Below, in pieces: positions 9,104 to 19,500 of a stretch of 64,000 nucleotides of DNA. Source of the stretch: Sphingomonas sp. PP-CE-1G-424 (GTDB lineage: Bacteria; Pseudomonadota; Alphaproteobacteria; Sphingomonadales; Sphingomonadaceae); NCBI RefSeq assembly GCF_004341085.1, contig NZ_SLXW01000006.1:1-64000 (forward strand), written 5' to 3'. The position numbers were made by a program, and so were the translations under genes. Numbering within the stretch: position 1 is the first letter of the stretch; the number at the start of each line of letters is the position of its first letter. The notes under the pieces were generated by a model that was not told where the DNA came from, made no database searches, and was given only the letters and a program-made list of their open reading frames with translations.

Positions 9104-9538
9104 TTAAAGGTATGGCAAACGATCGACGTCATCGTCTGGATAAAGGTCTACATAGTAGATTTGCCTGATGGCAATGAACGGCTTTAACGTGAGATCTGCT
9201 ACGAAGTCGTCCGCCCACTCACCCACCATGGACTGTATCGCGAACTCGACCGTAGCCCCGTCGTTCGCCGGCGTGATGCAGCGGATGGCGAGCCGATCAG
9301 GGTCAAAGCGCGGTTCAGACCCGAAAGTGGGCAGCTGCGTTCGGGTTTCGGGCGTAATAAAGGGGCGAAGCAGATTTGCGTAGGACGCGGAAGAATAATC
9401 ATCGGCAGGCTGCTCGACGTTTTCTTTGGAATAAGCTGCATAAGCATCGTTGTTCCAAGCCTTGTACTCACGGCAGAAACTGAAGACGAAATCTTCGATC
9501 GAGGAGCGGTCCGGCTCCCCCGGCTTCCAAACTGACAT
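9104..9538 (-). CDS. Hypothetical small acidic cytosolic protein (NTF2-like?)
   Basis: 144 residues with no signal or membrane segment. The N-terminal helix (SSIEDFVFSFCREYKAWNNDAYAAY) followed by mixed strands is reminiscent of NTF2-like folds that occur among immunity proteins, but no diagnostic motif is present. The C-terminus is acidic (YPDDDVDRLPYL). It stands alone, divergent from the SMEK gene that begins about 165 bases away, so it might belong to the same accessory block. Confidence 0.45.
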   Translation of the reverse strand: MSVWKPGEPDRSSIEDFVFSFCREYKAWNNDAYAAYSKENVEQPADDYSSASYANLLRPFITPETRTQLPTFGSEPRFDPDRLAIRCITPANDGATVEFAIQSMVGEWADDFVADLTLKPFIAIRQIYYVDLYPDDDVDRLPYL

Positions 9539-9703
9539 TCCTAGAAACTCCCAAACCAGCGTCTACCATGAGTGTACTCATGACCAACGCTGTACACCTA
9601 TCCAGCCGGTGCCTTACTTGGGCAAGACCGTTCCCGGAATGGATCGCATTTAAAGAGCGCCAACGGGTTCTCGAAACCCAGCTCTGGCAAGAATTTCGAG
9701 AAA

Positions 9704-10909
9704 ATGAACGGCAATAAGCGGACTTTGGTGCTTCGCCGCCGCTCGGGTATTGTCGATTGGCAACACGGGTGCGGATCGTCAGCGGTGTCGAGTAGGGGTG
9801 TCTTTATTGGTCAGATCATTGATGATCTGGATGCAATTTCTAGCCAAATCCGGCGGCGTTGCGCGTTGGGGCAGGTCGACCTCAACAGTCTGCTGGAAAA
9901 TTTCTTCCGCGACATTCTCAATCTGACGCTCAATACCAACCTTACCAACCTCAACGCCCGCCGCTCAAATGCGCCGGGGCTCGACCTTGGCGACAAAACG
10001 AGCAAGCGGAAGATCGCATTCCAGATCACGTCGCGCACCGATGCCGCGAAAGTGACGCATACGCTGACCAAGATCAACGGTGAGCAGGTAGCCCTATACG
10101 ACGAGTTCTTCATCCTGACGATCGGCGAGCGCAAAAAGAGCTATGCGATCGATCCAGCGCTTTCGGCAAAGTGCAAAGGTTTCAGCGACGCCAATATCAT
10201 CGGCATCAGCGACCTCTGCCGAATGATCATGGACACCAGTATCGAGACTATTCGCTCCGTACAGCAAAAATTGCAGCAAGAGCGCACCGAAATCCGTATT
10301 GAGCTCGAGCCCGAGATCAATGGCACCTATGAAACAAACACGACCGACTTGGTGGAGCGTCGGCCCAGCGTCACCAGGTCCGATGCAATACACTTTCAGG
10401 CAAGCAATGCGGCGGACGGGAGGTTCGCGTCCGCTACTGAGGTGGCCGTCGCGCTCAACGGCTTCATCGACCGGCTTGAGGCTCTTCCAAGCCTGTCGCG
10501 CGGTCTGCTCGGCTGGATGATGGATGAGAGCGAGCATCGCTATGGCTTTAGCGACTATCATGTGATCAACGCTGACCTCGTTCAGCGCAAATATCCTAAC
10601 ACGCAGGATCTTCTCATAGACACGCGCTTGCTGACCGCATGGCATTTTCTCGACTATACCGATGACAAAGACGGTCGATCGCCATACTTTTCCTTCCGAT
10701 TTCCCGGAAGCGATCATGATTGGTTTGCCGAGGCGTTCATGGATTTCGTTAAGTCGGAGAGGCTGTCAGTCTCGACCTTGTTCTCGACCATGAACTTTTC
10801 GGTGTTCGGGCCGCCCCCGTCACCGGAGGCACCGGCAAAGCCAAATAAGAAGAAGAAAAAGGAGCGTATGATCAAATTGAGTGGCGCTAACAAAGCGCTC
10901 CGCGGTTGA
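9704..10909 (+). CDS. SMEK-domain protein, conflict-system type
   Basis: Up to 401 residues. The N-terminal domain matches the SMEK pattern: IGQIIDDLDAISSQIRR, then GQVDLNSLLENFFRDILNLTLNTNLTNLN, then RSNAPGLDLGD and IAFQITSR. SMEK domains are known mainly from predicted biological-conflict proteins, where they sit in front of effector or sensor modules. The C-terminal half (about 220-375) is unassigned, and the tail is Lys-rich (PNKKKKKERM). Start: ATG at 9704, or GTG at 9785, which lies just before the conserved domain and may be the true start. It converges with the Ntn-hydrolase gene, 21 bases away. Confidence 0.7.
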   Translation: MNGNKRTLVLRRRSGIVDWQHGCGSSAVSSRGVFIGQIIDDLDAISSQIRRRCALGQVDLNSLLENFFRDILNLTLNTNLTNLNARRSNAPGLDLGDKTSKRKIAFQITSRTDAAKVTHTLTKINGEQVALYDEFFILTIGERKKSYAIDPALSAKCKGFSDANIIGISDLCRMIMDTSIETIRSVQQKLQQERTEIRIELEPEINGTYETNTTDLVERRPSVTRSDAIHFQASNAADGRFASATEVAVALNGFIDRLEALPSLSRGLLGWMMDESEHRYGFSDYHVINADLVQRKYPNTQDLLIDTRLLTAWHFLDYTDDKDGRSPYFSFRFPGSDHDWFAEAFMDFVKSERLSVSTLFSTMNFSVFGPPPSPEAPAKPNKKKKKERMIKLSGANKALRG

Positions 10910-10930
10910 ATACTTCGTCAATACTGAGTT

Positions 10931-11890
10931 CTATGTTTCCTTACCAAGATCCAAAGGCTTAATGCCCATCGGCCACGACGACCATCCAATGTCCGCAGAG
11001 ACTCCGGACATCATTCCCGGCGCCTCGATCTCGTTACCTCGCGGGCCCCGAACCGGAGTGCGGAACTCGCCCGTAAACGGATCGATGGCCGGATTTTCAA
11101 ACAGCTCGAAATCCGCGATCACGCGCCCTTTGATCGAGTAGACAAATTTATCTTCGATATCCCATTCGACCGCAAAGTCCTTGGTCCGCAGAAACGGATA
11201 GATGGCAGTCACTTGCGGAGCGCCCCCGATTTTACCGCTTAGATCGCCTCTCCGGTCTGCGAATTTTGGGTCGGCAAGCATCTTCGCGAGGACGCGGAGC
11301 GGCTGAAAATCCAAGTTCAGAGCGGCGTAAGTTTTCGCAGCGATCGCAGCTGCGCCAGCTAGATCCCTTTTCAACGCCTTATGGAATTGAGGGAGATAGT
11401 CGCCCACTAGAGCGATCACCCCTTGGTCGGCGCTTGCGGTCTTGGTGTTGCCGGCGCGGATTGCGATGTAGCGCTTCAGGGCGGGCTTGTAGACGATCTT
11501 CCACACATAGAAGCGCGCAGCTCGCCACGACCAACCTCCAAAGATAAAGCTCGTCTCCAGAAGCTCGCTCGCGAAAACGTCGGCAATGGTCCCCTCATGA
11601 ACCCGTATGAAGAAATTGAGGAGAGATACGGCTCTCGTCTTTACGTCTTTGATATCGACCTGCCGATCGAGCGACTTTGTGTGATGCTCGATCACATTTT
11701 GTAGCTGGAGGATGAACGGGTAAGCGATCGAGGTCGATCCTGCGAAAGCGATGCAGCAGTCCTTGCGCGGAAGACCAAACACTTTCTGGCATTGATCGAC
11801 ATGGCCCCCGCCGCTCAGGCGGCTGTCGGACGCAAAGATCAGCTCTTGAGTGCCGCCCGATTTTCGAAGCCATGCCATCGAGATCGTCAT
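10931..11890 (-). CDS. Proteasome-like Ntn hydrolase (Anbu/beta-subunit-like)
   Basis: 319 residues from the ATG at 11888-11890. The frame extends upstream to 12100, but that part is Arg-rich and unlike a protein. The product begins M-T-I-S-M-A-W and continues ELIFASDSRLSGGG and QKVFGLPRKDCCIAFAGS. Removing Met exposes Thr1, with an Asp (DSR) and a Lys (QK) spaced like the Thr1/Asp17/Lys33 triad of proteasome beta subunits and Anbu. It lacks partners such as an unfoldase gene. It could be a single-subunit threonine protease or amidase. About 140 C-terminal residues are extra compared with a beta subunit. Strong as pattern, unproven as function. Confidence 0.6.
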   Translation of the reverse strand: MTISMAWLRKSGGTQELIFASDSRLSGGGHVDQCQKVFGLPRKDCCIAFAGSTSIAYPFILQLQNVIEHHTKSLDRQVDIKDVKTRAVSLLNFFIRVHEGTIADVFASELLETSFIFGGWSWRAARFYVWKIVYKPALKRYIAIRAGNTKTASADQGVIALVGDYLPQFHKALKRDLAGAAAIAAKTYAALNLDFQPLRVLAKMLADPKFADRRGDLSGKIGGAPQVTAIYPFLRTKDFAVEWDIEDKFVYSIKGRVIADFELFENPAIDPFTGEFRTPVRGPRGNEIEAPGMMSGVSADIGWSSWPMGIKPLDLGKET

Positions 11891-12160
11891 TGTGAATTCA
11901 GCATCCTCGCGGATTGGGGGACACGCGAGACTTATGCTGGCAGGGCATCTGGACATCAGCGAATTACGCCGTGGGCTACCGCGACGGCGTGCATGCAGTC
12001 TGACGGCCTCTTGCGACCTTTCCCGATTAGGAACTAATATTGGGAAAGCGGCTAGGCTATGCTGCTCCGATCGCGGCCGCGTTGGTGCTGAACTGGGCAA
12101 GCTTGGGGCCTTTCACGATCACAACAGCGATTCAGTTCGGTTTGCACCAACACATCCTCG

Positions 12161-15100
12161 CTAACTTGGCCTGAATCGCCTCGCTTTTCGCTTTCGCGCG
12201 CTCCGTAGAGGACGTGCTGTCCGGATTTCAGTAATGATCTTCTCGTAGGATCGGATCTCATCGAGATCGTGGAAGTGCCCTCGTATCCAGCCGGTGAGAT
12301 AGTCTCGGCTCCGGCCGGCGAGGATATCTCCCCGAGCCGCCAGTTCCCTGAGCTTCGCATCAATAAGATGAAGTACTACTTTCCAGTCGTCTGGTCGCGA
12401 GCGCGCCAGTTGATCTAAAAGGCTGCCGATCGCACGGCCCTGCTCCCAGTTCGGTAGCGTCGTCAGCCAAATAGTCCGCATCAGGTCGAGCGTCACACCG
12501 AGGTGCGATCTCATCTCGGCTTTGTGCCCGCCCATGAAGCGGATTGCGGCCTGGTACAGCGCGAAGGCGCGAGGATCATCCAGCGTCAGAATTCCGATCA
12601 GGATCTTCGCGTCAACCCAGACATGATCGTGCCGCATGGCACCGAGCATGCCGACCGCGATCAGATAATCCTTCTCAGAAACCACACCCTCGGAACCCAG
12701 AACATGTAGTACGACCTGAAGCCAAGCACCCCCGATCACCTTCTGTTGCGCCGCGAACTGGCGGAGGTTCAAATCTTCGGAAACGATGATGAGGCCCTGG
12801 CTTTCAGCGAGATGGGCAGGATCAAAGATTTTGCGGGCGACATAGGCACCCATTAGTTGCTCGAGCCGGGTGTCGTCCGATCCATCGACTGGCAAAATCT
12901 CACACTGCGCTTCGAGGTCGGCAATGACGCCGTTGACCATCACGAGCTGCGCTTCGGTTTCCTCCAGCGTATGGACCCGGCGCGACGCTTGGTCGCCGTC
13001 ATAGCCCATCGTCATGAACTCGCGGCCGCGATTGGATTCGATCTTGGCGCGAACCTCAAGGATTTCGTCGAAAGTTGATCGCGGGATGCAAAGCCGGCCG
13101 AAATAGGCCTTGGCTGCGGCGAGATGCCCCAGTTCGCGCAGCTGCCATACCGTGAGCGTATCTAGCACAGCACCCTCACCCCGGGCGCGCTGTACGAACT
13201 GCATCGCTTCATCACGTTCGTCCTGCGTGCCGACGCACGTCCGCAGGTTCTTTCCGCTCGCACTGAGATGCTCCGCCAGCGCGAGAACATGCTTGTGCGA
13301 CATCGCGGCCACGGCCGCGAGCGGCACCGGGAAGTCGGCATAGGTGTCGACGACGATGTCGTCCTTCTTCTGATAGTCCCGCACCAGGTCCAGAACCGGC
13401 TGCACGTCGCCTTCCTTCATCGACAACTCGACCAACGAGGTGGCGTCCGGAAAACGCGCGGCGTGGGTCGCCATGATGTCATGCAGCAGCCAGATGTACT
13501 TATGTTTGAGCTGCCGAACCCGATATCGACGATCGGTCCCGATCTCGGCGAGCATCACAAACTCGTCGCCGACCTGCTTTCCATCGAGCGCGGCAGCGAG
13601 CGGATGGTCGGGCGCATAACTGTCCACCCCCTCGATCGGCGCGGCATCAATCACGCCAGCGGCGTCGCGCGTTCCATCGAGACCCTCAAGGTCGAACCAG
13701 AAATCTGGCTGAGTCGGGCCGGAACGCCCAATCGGGGCGGGCAACGCTTCGTCGAGGAAGATCAGCCCGGGATAGGATGCCATCACCTCCTCGACTTGGC
13801 GGTGACCGGCAGCGACCGTGTACCCAAGACGAAGCGCGCGCTCGACATCTCCGTTGCGGCGGTGATGGTGGGCGAGGCGCATCATGTCGTCCGGCGAGCC
13901 CGTCACCGCATCTTCGTCGATCTGCCGTATTAGATCGATCGCGTCGGGCTCGCGATTGGCGCGCATGAGTGTATTGGTGAGTAGCAGCAGGGCCCGAAGG
14001 TCGGTTGGATCCGCTGTGATCGCGGTGCGCAGGTACCGCTCGGCCGCGCGCAGATCTCCACGGTGGTGTTCGGCCGCGCCTGCTAGGCGGGCGAAGCGAG
14101 ACTGAGAGATGACGCTAACCCCAAGCGATTTGAAGAACGGCGCCGTCCTCGGGCTTCGGCCTGCATTAGCAAAGGCTAGGGACAACCATCCGAGTTCGTC
14201 CGATGGTTGGTCCAACCGGACGTGCCCGTCGAGCACCGCGATGACGTCGTCCCAGGCTTCGCGAAACAGCGAGAGTTGAGCAAACATAACACGGTCGGAA
14301 TAGCTTGCTTGGTCGGTGATCAGTGTCTTCGCCTTCGCGGCGACCCGAGTGGCGTCCTCTTGCTTATCTCGTCGGTAGATATCGGCGACCGCGATGTGCG
14401 CCGAGACGCCGAGCGGCCACGCCTCAAGCAACCCATCGACCGCCTCTGCAAGGTCGAAGGCGGGATCGGCAGCGTGCCGGGCGCGAAAGAGAAGCGTATC
14501 GAACAGCTGGCGGTCCGCCGGCGCGAGCGTAGCGCGACGTTCGGGTGTCGCGGTCTCAAGGACGTCCGGCCAGTCGTTCTGGTTGGAGAGGGCGACGAGC
14601 AGCGGCAGCGTAGCCGCATCGGTCCAGGGTCCGCTGCGCAGCAGGCGTACGGCCTCGGCAAACGCATCCTGATCGATCGCCACCCATGCGGCCGTGAGAA
14701 AGGTCTCGGGATCGTTGCTGCCAAGCGCGAGCATCTGATCGGATGTGGCCTTGGCGCGATCGAACTCGCCAAGCGCGCGGTAGGCAGTGATCAGATTGTA
14801 AGAGACCATGATCCAGTTAGGGTCGGTCGCGTTTTCGTACAGACGAACGGTATCCCAGTGCCGCTGCAACAGGGCGGCACCCGCTATAAGCTTGCTGCGC
14901 CGTCCCTCTGCCAGAAAGCTGCGACGCTCGCGCGAACGGTCGCTCAGCGCCTCATCGATGAGCGCGTCGCCCGCCATGCGCATCGCGGTCCCGTCGTCTG
15001 GGAAGCGCACCAGCGTGTCCGCCGCGAGCGGCCACCAGCTGTCCGGCACATCCTTTGCACGCAGATAACTGATGCGATGAATGCTGACGTTGAGATCGTC

Positions 15101-16132
15101 AAGGAGCGCAGTGGGCACGATCATGAGCGGGTCGTGCGCCTCGTCCGTCATGGATGCGACCTGGAACACGAGCCCCGCAGCCCCGGTATTGGTCGGATCA
15201 TCGCGCAGCACCTGTTCGGCGAACTGCCATGCTTCTTCGAGCTTTCCCTGCAGCGAGAGTGCGAGGATGTAGTTTGCGCGCACCTTCGGATCCACCGGGT
15301 TAAGCGCATAGGCTTCGGCGAGCAGGCCGGCGCCGCTCGTCTCGTCACCGAGCCGCAGGCGTGCATGGGCAATGTTCGCCTTGACCCGCGCCCGGATCGC
15401 GGCCGAACTCGTCGCCTCCAGAGTTCCATCAAGCATTTCGAGCAGCGTGAGTGCGGTCCGCGACTTCCCCGCATTCATCAGGTCGCGATATTGATCGACC
15501 TGAAGGTCGAGATGCTGCTCGAATGCGCTTCGCGCCGTATCGATAGGCCCGACCGCGACGATCGCACTGATCGCTTCCATGTGCTGAAAGAGGCGTTCGT
15601 TCTGTGCGTAGAGCTGCGACTGGCCCTCGACAGTCTCGTTGCCGAGCGCCAACAGTCTGTTGGTCGAGGCGCTGTAATCCGGATCGAAAACGGCCAGAGC
15701 CCTTGGGTCGGCGCGGATCTTATCCTGCAGCGTGTTCCATCCCCACACCTGTATATCGATCCTGCGCCCCGCCTTGGCCTGCTCTTGGCCGAGCGTGATC
15801 GCGAGAAGATCGAGCGCCGGCTCGTCGGTAGCGGTCGTGACGACATAAAATTCGGTAAGCGGCGGGATGATCGTTAGGGCCTGCGCAACCTCGTTGCGAA
15901 CGATCTTCTCGCTTAGCTTGGCGCCGCGGGTGATGAGCTTGCACTGGATTCCCACCGGCTGGGCAGGGTCCCGATCGCGTCGCCCGATCAGGTCCAGCCC
16001 GTATTGCTTCTTGCCGCGCGTACCCAGCATTTTGACATTCGGATCGTTGATGATGCCTGCGAACAGCGGCACGCAATTGCTCTCGAACACCTTTTCGTCG
16101 GTAGGGATGCCGATGATCGTCGACGAACTCAA
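12161..16132 (-). CDS. REase-TPR-GreAB-C-PIN conflict protein
   Basis: 1323 residues from a TTG start with GGAGA eight bases upstream. Domains in order: an N-terminal PD-(D/E)xK-like nuclease (FESNCVPLFAGIIN, GLDLIG with Asp47, GIQCK at 61-65); a long helical TPR region (about 195-780); a GreA/GreB C-terminal-like module near 840-900 (HPLAAALDGKQVGDEF, then KHKYIWLLHD); and a C-terminal PIN-like nuclease (VLDTLTVWQL, CIPRSTFDEILE, IIVSEDLNLRQFA). TPR-GreAB-C-PIN proteins have been described as predicted conflict systems. Two nuclease domains on one chain suggest cleavage of DNA and RNA, with the Gre module docking on RNA polymerase. Activity is inferred. Confidence 0.75.
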   Translation of the reverse strand: MSSSTIIGIPTDEKVFESNCVPLFAGIINDPNVKMLGTRGKKQYGLDLIGRRDRDPAQPVGIQCKLITRGAKLSEKIVRNEVAQALTIIPPLTEFYVVTTATDEPALDLLAITLGQEQAKAGRRIDIQVWGWNTLQDKIRADPRALAVFDPDYSASTNRLLALGNETVEGQSQLYAQNERLFQHMEAISAIVAVGPIDTARSAFEQHLDLQVDQYRDLMNAGKSRTALTLLEMLDGTLEATSSAAIRARVKANIAHARLRLGDETSGAGLLAEAYALNPVDPKVRANYILALSLQGKLEEAWQFAEQVLRDDPTNTGAAGLVFQVASMTDEAHDPLMIVPTALLDDLNVSIHRISYLRAKDVPDSWWPLAADTLVRFPDDGTAMRMAGDALIDEALSDRSRERRSFLAEGRRSKLIAGAALLQRHWDTVRLYENATDPNWIMVSYNLITAYRALGEFDRAKATSDQMLALGSNDPETFLTAAWVAIDQDAFAEAVRLLRSGPWTDAATLPLLVALSNQNDWPDVLETATPERRATLAPADRQLFDTLLFRARHAADPAFDLAEAVDGLLEAWPLGVSAHIAVADIYRRDKQEDATRVAAKAKTLITDQASYSDRVMFAQLSLFREAWDDVIAVLDGHVRLDQPSDELGWLSLAFANAGRSPRTAPFFKSLGVSVISQSRFARLAGAAEHHRGDLRAAERYLRTAITADPTDLRALLLLTNTLMRANREPDAIDLIRQIDEDAVTGSPDDMMRLAHHHRRNGDVERALRLGYTVAAGHRQVEEVMASYPGLIFLDEALPAPIGRSGPTQPDFWFDLEGLDGTRDAAGVIDAAPIEGVDSYAPDHPLAAALDGKQVGDEFVMLAEIGTDRRYRVRQLKHKYIWLLHDIMATHAARFPDATSLVELSMKEGDVQPVLDLVRDYQKKDDIVVDTYADFPVPLAAVAAMSHKHVLALAEHLSASGKNLRTCVGTQDERDEAMQFVQRARGEGAVLDTLTVWQLRELGHLAAAKAYFGRLCIPRSTFDEILEVRAKIESNRGREFMTMGYDGDQASRRVHTLEETEAQLVMVNGVIADLEAQCEILPVDGSDDTRLEQLMGAYVARKIFDPAHLAESQGLIIVSEDLNLRQFAAQQKVIGGAWLQVVLHVLGSEGVVSEKDYLIAVGMLGAMRHDHVWVDAKILIGILTLDDPRAFALYQAAIRFMGGHKAEMRSHLGVTLDLMRTIWLTTLPNWEQGRAIGSLLDQLARSRPDDWKVVLHLIDAKLRELAARGDILAGRSRDYLTGWIRGHFHDLDEIRSYEKIITEIRTARPLRSARKRKARRFRPS

Positions 16133-16527
16133 ATTGGATGTCTCCGCTGCTTTTGCACACTCCCTGACAGGAAAGGGATTGCGCTACGTTCCTCTATCGT
16201 TCTCCTCGTGGATGCTGGTGTCCAGCGAAATGTAGTCGCGGACAATCGACAAATTTTAGCGTTCCCAGAAATGAAGGTTCAGCGAGATAGCCGGGCAGTT
16301 TAAGCCGATCGCCTGCATCACGACCGACCGGCTTTCTCGAAACCTGTTCCCAAATGAGTTTTCCCAAAATTGCCCGTTGGACATGGAGAAACGGGACGCG
16401 TCGCAAACGAGGGTTTGCGTGACGATCGCTGGTCCTGTTCGATCGTAGCCGATCCATGTCACGCAACCCGTCACTCGATCTATGTGCTGCAAAGCGCTCA
16501 GGCTTGGCGTACGATTCTAACATCCTC
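16133..16527. other. Non-coding stretch between two large minus-strand genes
   Basis: 395 bases upstream of the REase-TPR-PIN gene. Short frames on both strands have no credible start or composition. It should hold that gene's promoter. TTCCCAAATGAGTTTTCCC near 16350 contains a direct repeat of TTCCCAAA-like words similar to those at 1735 and 12018. Confidence 0.35.
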
Positions 16528-19500
16528 TCACCGGTCCCCTTTCAGGACGCGGCCGAGCACCGTCTCGGCATCGGTTGCCGGCACGAAGACGCGGGTCCGG
16601 TAGGCGATGATCTCGGTGAAGCAGCCGAGCGATTTCAGCCAAGACAGCTGCGAGGCGGGTGCGTCCACGATCTCCACCCTCGGGTTGCCGTTCACGATCG
16701 AGCGCCGGAGCGTCATCGGGAACGGCCGCACGACGTCGACGCTGCGCCCTGAGAGAACGGAACGTGCGATCGCGTCGACCGGCAGATCGGCGGTCTTGGC
16801 GATCCCGAGCTTGGTGTAAAGCTGGACGACGTGCTGGTCGAACACGAGACGGCCTAGCCACGAATTGCCGTGGGCGTCCGCAATACGGTTCACCGCGAGA
16901 TGGTCCGACGGCAGCGCCGACCAGATCGGCAGCAGCAGGCCGGTCGCTAGTCGGATCGTCTCGGTATCGACCTGACCCGCCGCCTCGGTGACCTCCGCGC
17001 TCCATTTGGCCTCGAAGGTCTCCCGGTCGACAACGTCCCATGCCGTTTCCAGCAGATGGGCCTCGCGCATATACTCACGTCGGCAGGGACGCTGCAGTTC
17101 GATGCGCGCGATCGGCTGACCATCGTCGTCCATCCACGACCGTGCCCGGGTCCGGAGCGCGACGCGCCCCGACCGGGCGTTGACCACGAACGCGACGTCG
17201 TCCTGCCACTTGGCGAGGTCGAGGATACGTTCGAGCGAGATGGGATTCTTGCGGCGGGTGATCTCGATCGTGAGAAGGTGCGAGGTCGCGCCCGACAGGG
17301 GATCGGTGCGCAGCAGCGTGTCGTCGAGGACCGTCGCGGTATCCGCGGTGATCGTCTCGACGCCGACATCGAGCGTGCCGGCTTCGCGAGCTGCGGCGAC
17401 GCGGGTTTCGACGAGTGCCAGGAATTCGTCGAAGATCAGGTTCTGAAGCCCGATCGGCAGCGCAAGCAGACGGTTCAGCCAGCGCTGGATGGGCGGCAGC
17501 TCTTCCTTCAGGACGCCGTCATTGTCGTGCAGCTCGAGGCCGGTGCGCGAGCAGAAGTCGTCCATCGTCGTGCTGGTCAGCTTGCCGCCATCGAGGAGCG
17601 CGAACCATGTCAGGAGTGCATCCTTGGCATACTCACTTTCGAGATTGTCGGCTGGATCGAACAGGTTTTGCCCGCCGGTCTGCCGCTGGCCGCGCGTGAG
17701 GGCGCCAAGGCTGTCGAGGCGCCGCGCGATCGTCGAAGTGAAGCGCAGCTCGCCCTTGCAGTCGGTGGTCACCGGCCGAAACAGCGGTGTCGTCGCCTGA
17801 TGGGTACGGTGCGTGCGACCAAGCCCCTGGATCGCGCGATCGGCACGCCAGCCGGGTTCGAGCAGGAAGTGGGCGCGCTGCTGCTGGTTCTTCGCATCGA
17901 GGCTGGCATGGTACGAGCGCCCGGTGCCGCCAGCATCAGAGAACGCCAGCACCCGCTTCGTGCCGGCCATGAACGCCGCGGCCTCAACCTGGGAGGACCG
18001 CCCCGAGCGGGTCTCGATCTTCTGGCGACCGTCCGACGTCGGTACGAGACGCCGCGAGCGCACCGTCACCTCGGCCACCATGTCGGTGCCGAAATGCTCG
18101 ATCAGCGCGTCGAGAGCGGATTTGATCGGAGGCAGCGCGCAGATGTGCTCGAGCATCTGGTCTCGGGCGGCGAGCGCGTCGGGATTATGGACGGGATTGC
18201 CGAACTCATCGCTCATCGGCGCCGAGCGCGCGGTGCCGGTGTCGTCCGTATAGGTCTGCATCTGCCGCGTCGGGAACGCCCGCATCAGATAGTCCGCAAT
18301 ATACTCGGTCGGTGACAAATCTATCGTGGGATCCGCACGCTCGTCGGCCGACATCTGGGCCAGGCGACGATCGAGGATCGCCTCCGCGGTCGTGACCAGC
18401 TGCAGCACCACCGACTGGTCAGCCTTCAGATGCTGTTCGACCGCGGCGATGACCGTCGGCAGCTTCATCGAGAGCAGGACCTGCCCGAAGAAGCGCTGCT
18501 TGGTCGATTCCAGCCGCGAGCGTGCCGAGGCCTTGGCACCGCTGTTGAGCGTCGTCTTTTCGAACCCGTCGACGACGCCGGTCAGTTCCAGCGCCTCTTC
18601 CATGTTCTGATGAATGACGCTCCAGGCCTTGGCATAGGTGTCGTAGATCTCGATCTGCGCCGGCGTCAGTGCGTGCCGCAGCACGTCGTACTCGACGCCG
18701 GCGAAGCTCAGCGCGCGCGAGGTATAGAGACCGAGCGCCTTCAGGTCGCGCGCCACCAGTTCCATCGCTGCGATCCCGCCCTTGCGAATTTCGGCAATGA
18801 ACGCCTCGCGGTCGGCGAACGCGGTGTCGGGTCCCCACAGGCCAAGCCGCACCGCGTAGGCGAGGTTGTTCACATCGGATGCGCCGGTTGCCGAGGCGTA
18901 GAGGACGCGGGCACCTGGCAGGTTGTTCTGAAGCAGCACACCGCAGATGCCCTGCTGCGAACCTTCCTTCTTTCCCATGGCACCCTCGCCACCGGCGACG
19001 CCGCCCATCTCGTGCGCCTCGTCGAAGGCGATGACCCCGTCGAAATCGGAACCTGCCCAATCGAGGATCTGCTGCAGGCGGCTATGGTCGGAACGCATCG
19101 AGCGCAGCGTCGGGTAGGTGACGAAGAGCACACCCTCGTTCAGTTTGATCGGCTGGTCGATCTTCCAGTTTGAGACCGGCTGTACGTCCCCGGACATCCC
19201 ACCGAGCGCGGTCCAGTCGCGACGCGCGTCTTCGAGCAGCGGTTCGTTCTTCGACATCCATATATGCCGGCGACGACCCTGTAGCCAGTTATCGAGGATG
19301 CACGCTGCGACCTGTCGGCCCTTGCCCGCCCCAGTACCGTCGCCCAGAAAGAAGCCCTTCCGGTAACGGCTGCCCTCGGGATCGATGGTGAGCCCGACGC
19401 CTTCCTTGGAAGGCTTGAACGACCCGAGGAGCAGCTGACCCCAAGCATCGCCCGCATAGACCACGGTCTCGAGCTGCGATGAGGACAGCATCCGCTCCGT

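Noticed and set aside
14207..15877. Long plus-strand open frame (556 codons) opposite the TPR-PIN gene
   Set aside because: It is the antisense shadow of a GC-rich coding region; it is Arg- and Gly-rich, with no motif, while the minus-strand frame has clear domains.
17056..18315. Plus-strand open frame (419 codons) opposite the strawberry-notch gene
   Set aside because: Same reason: an antisense shadow of a gene with full helicase motifs.
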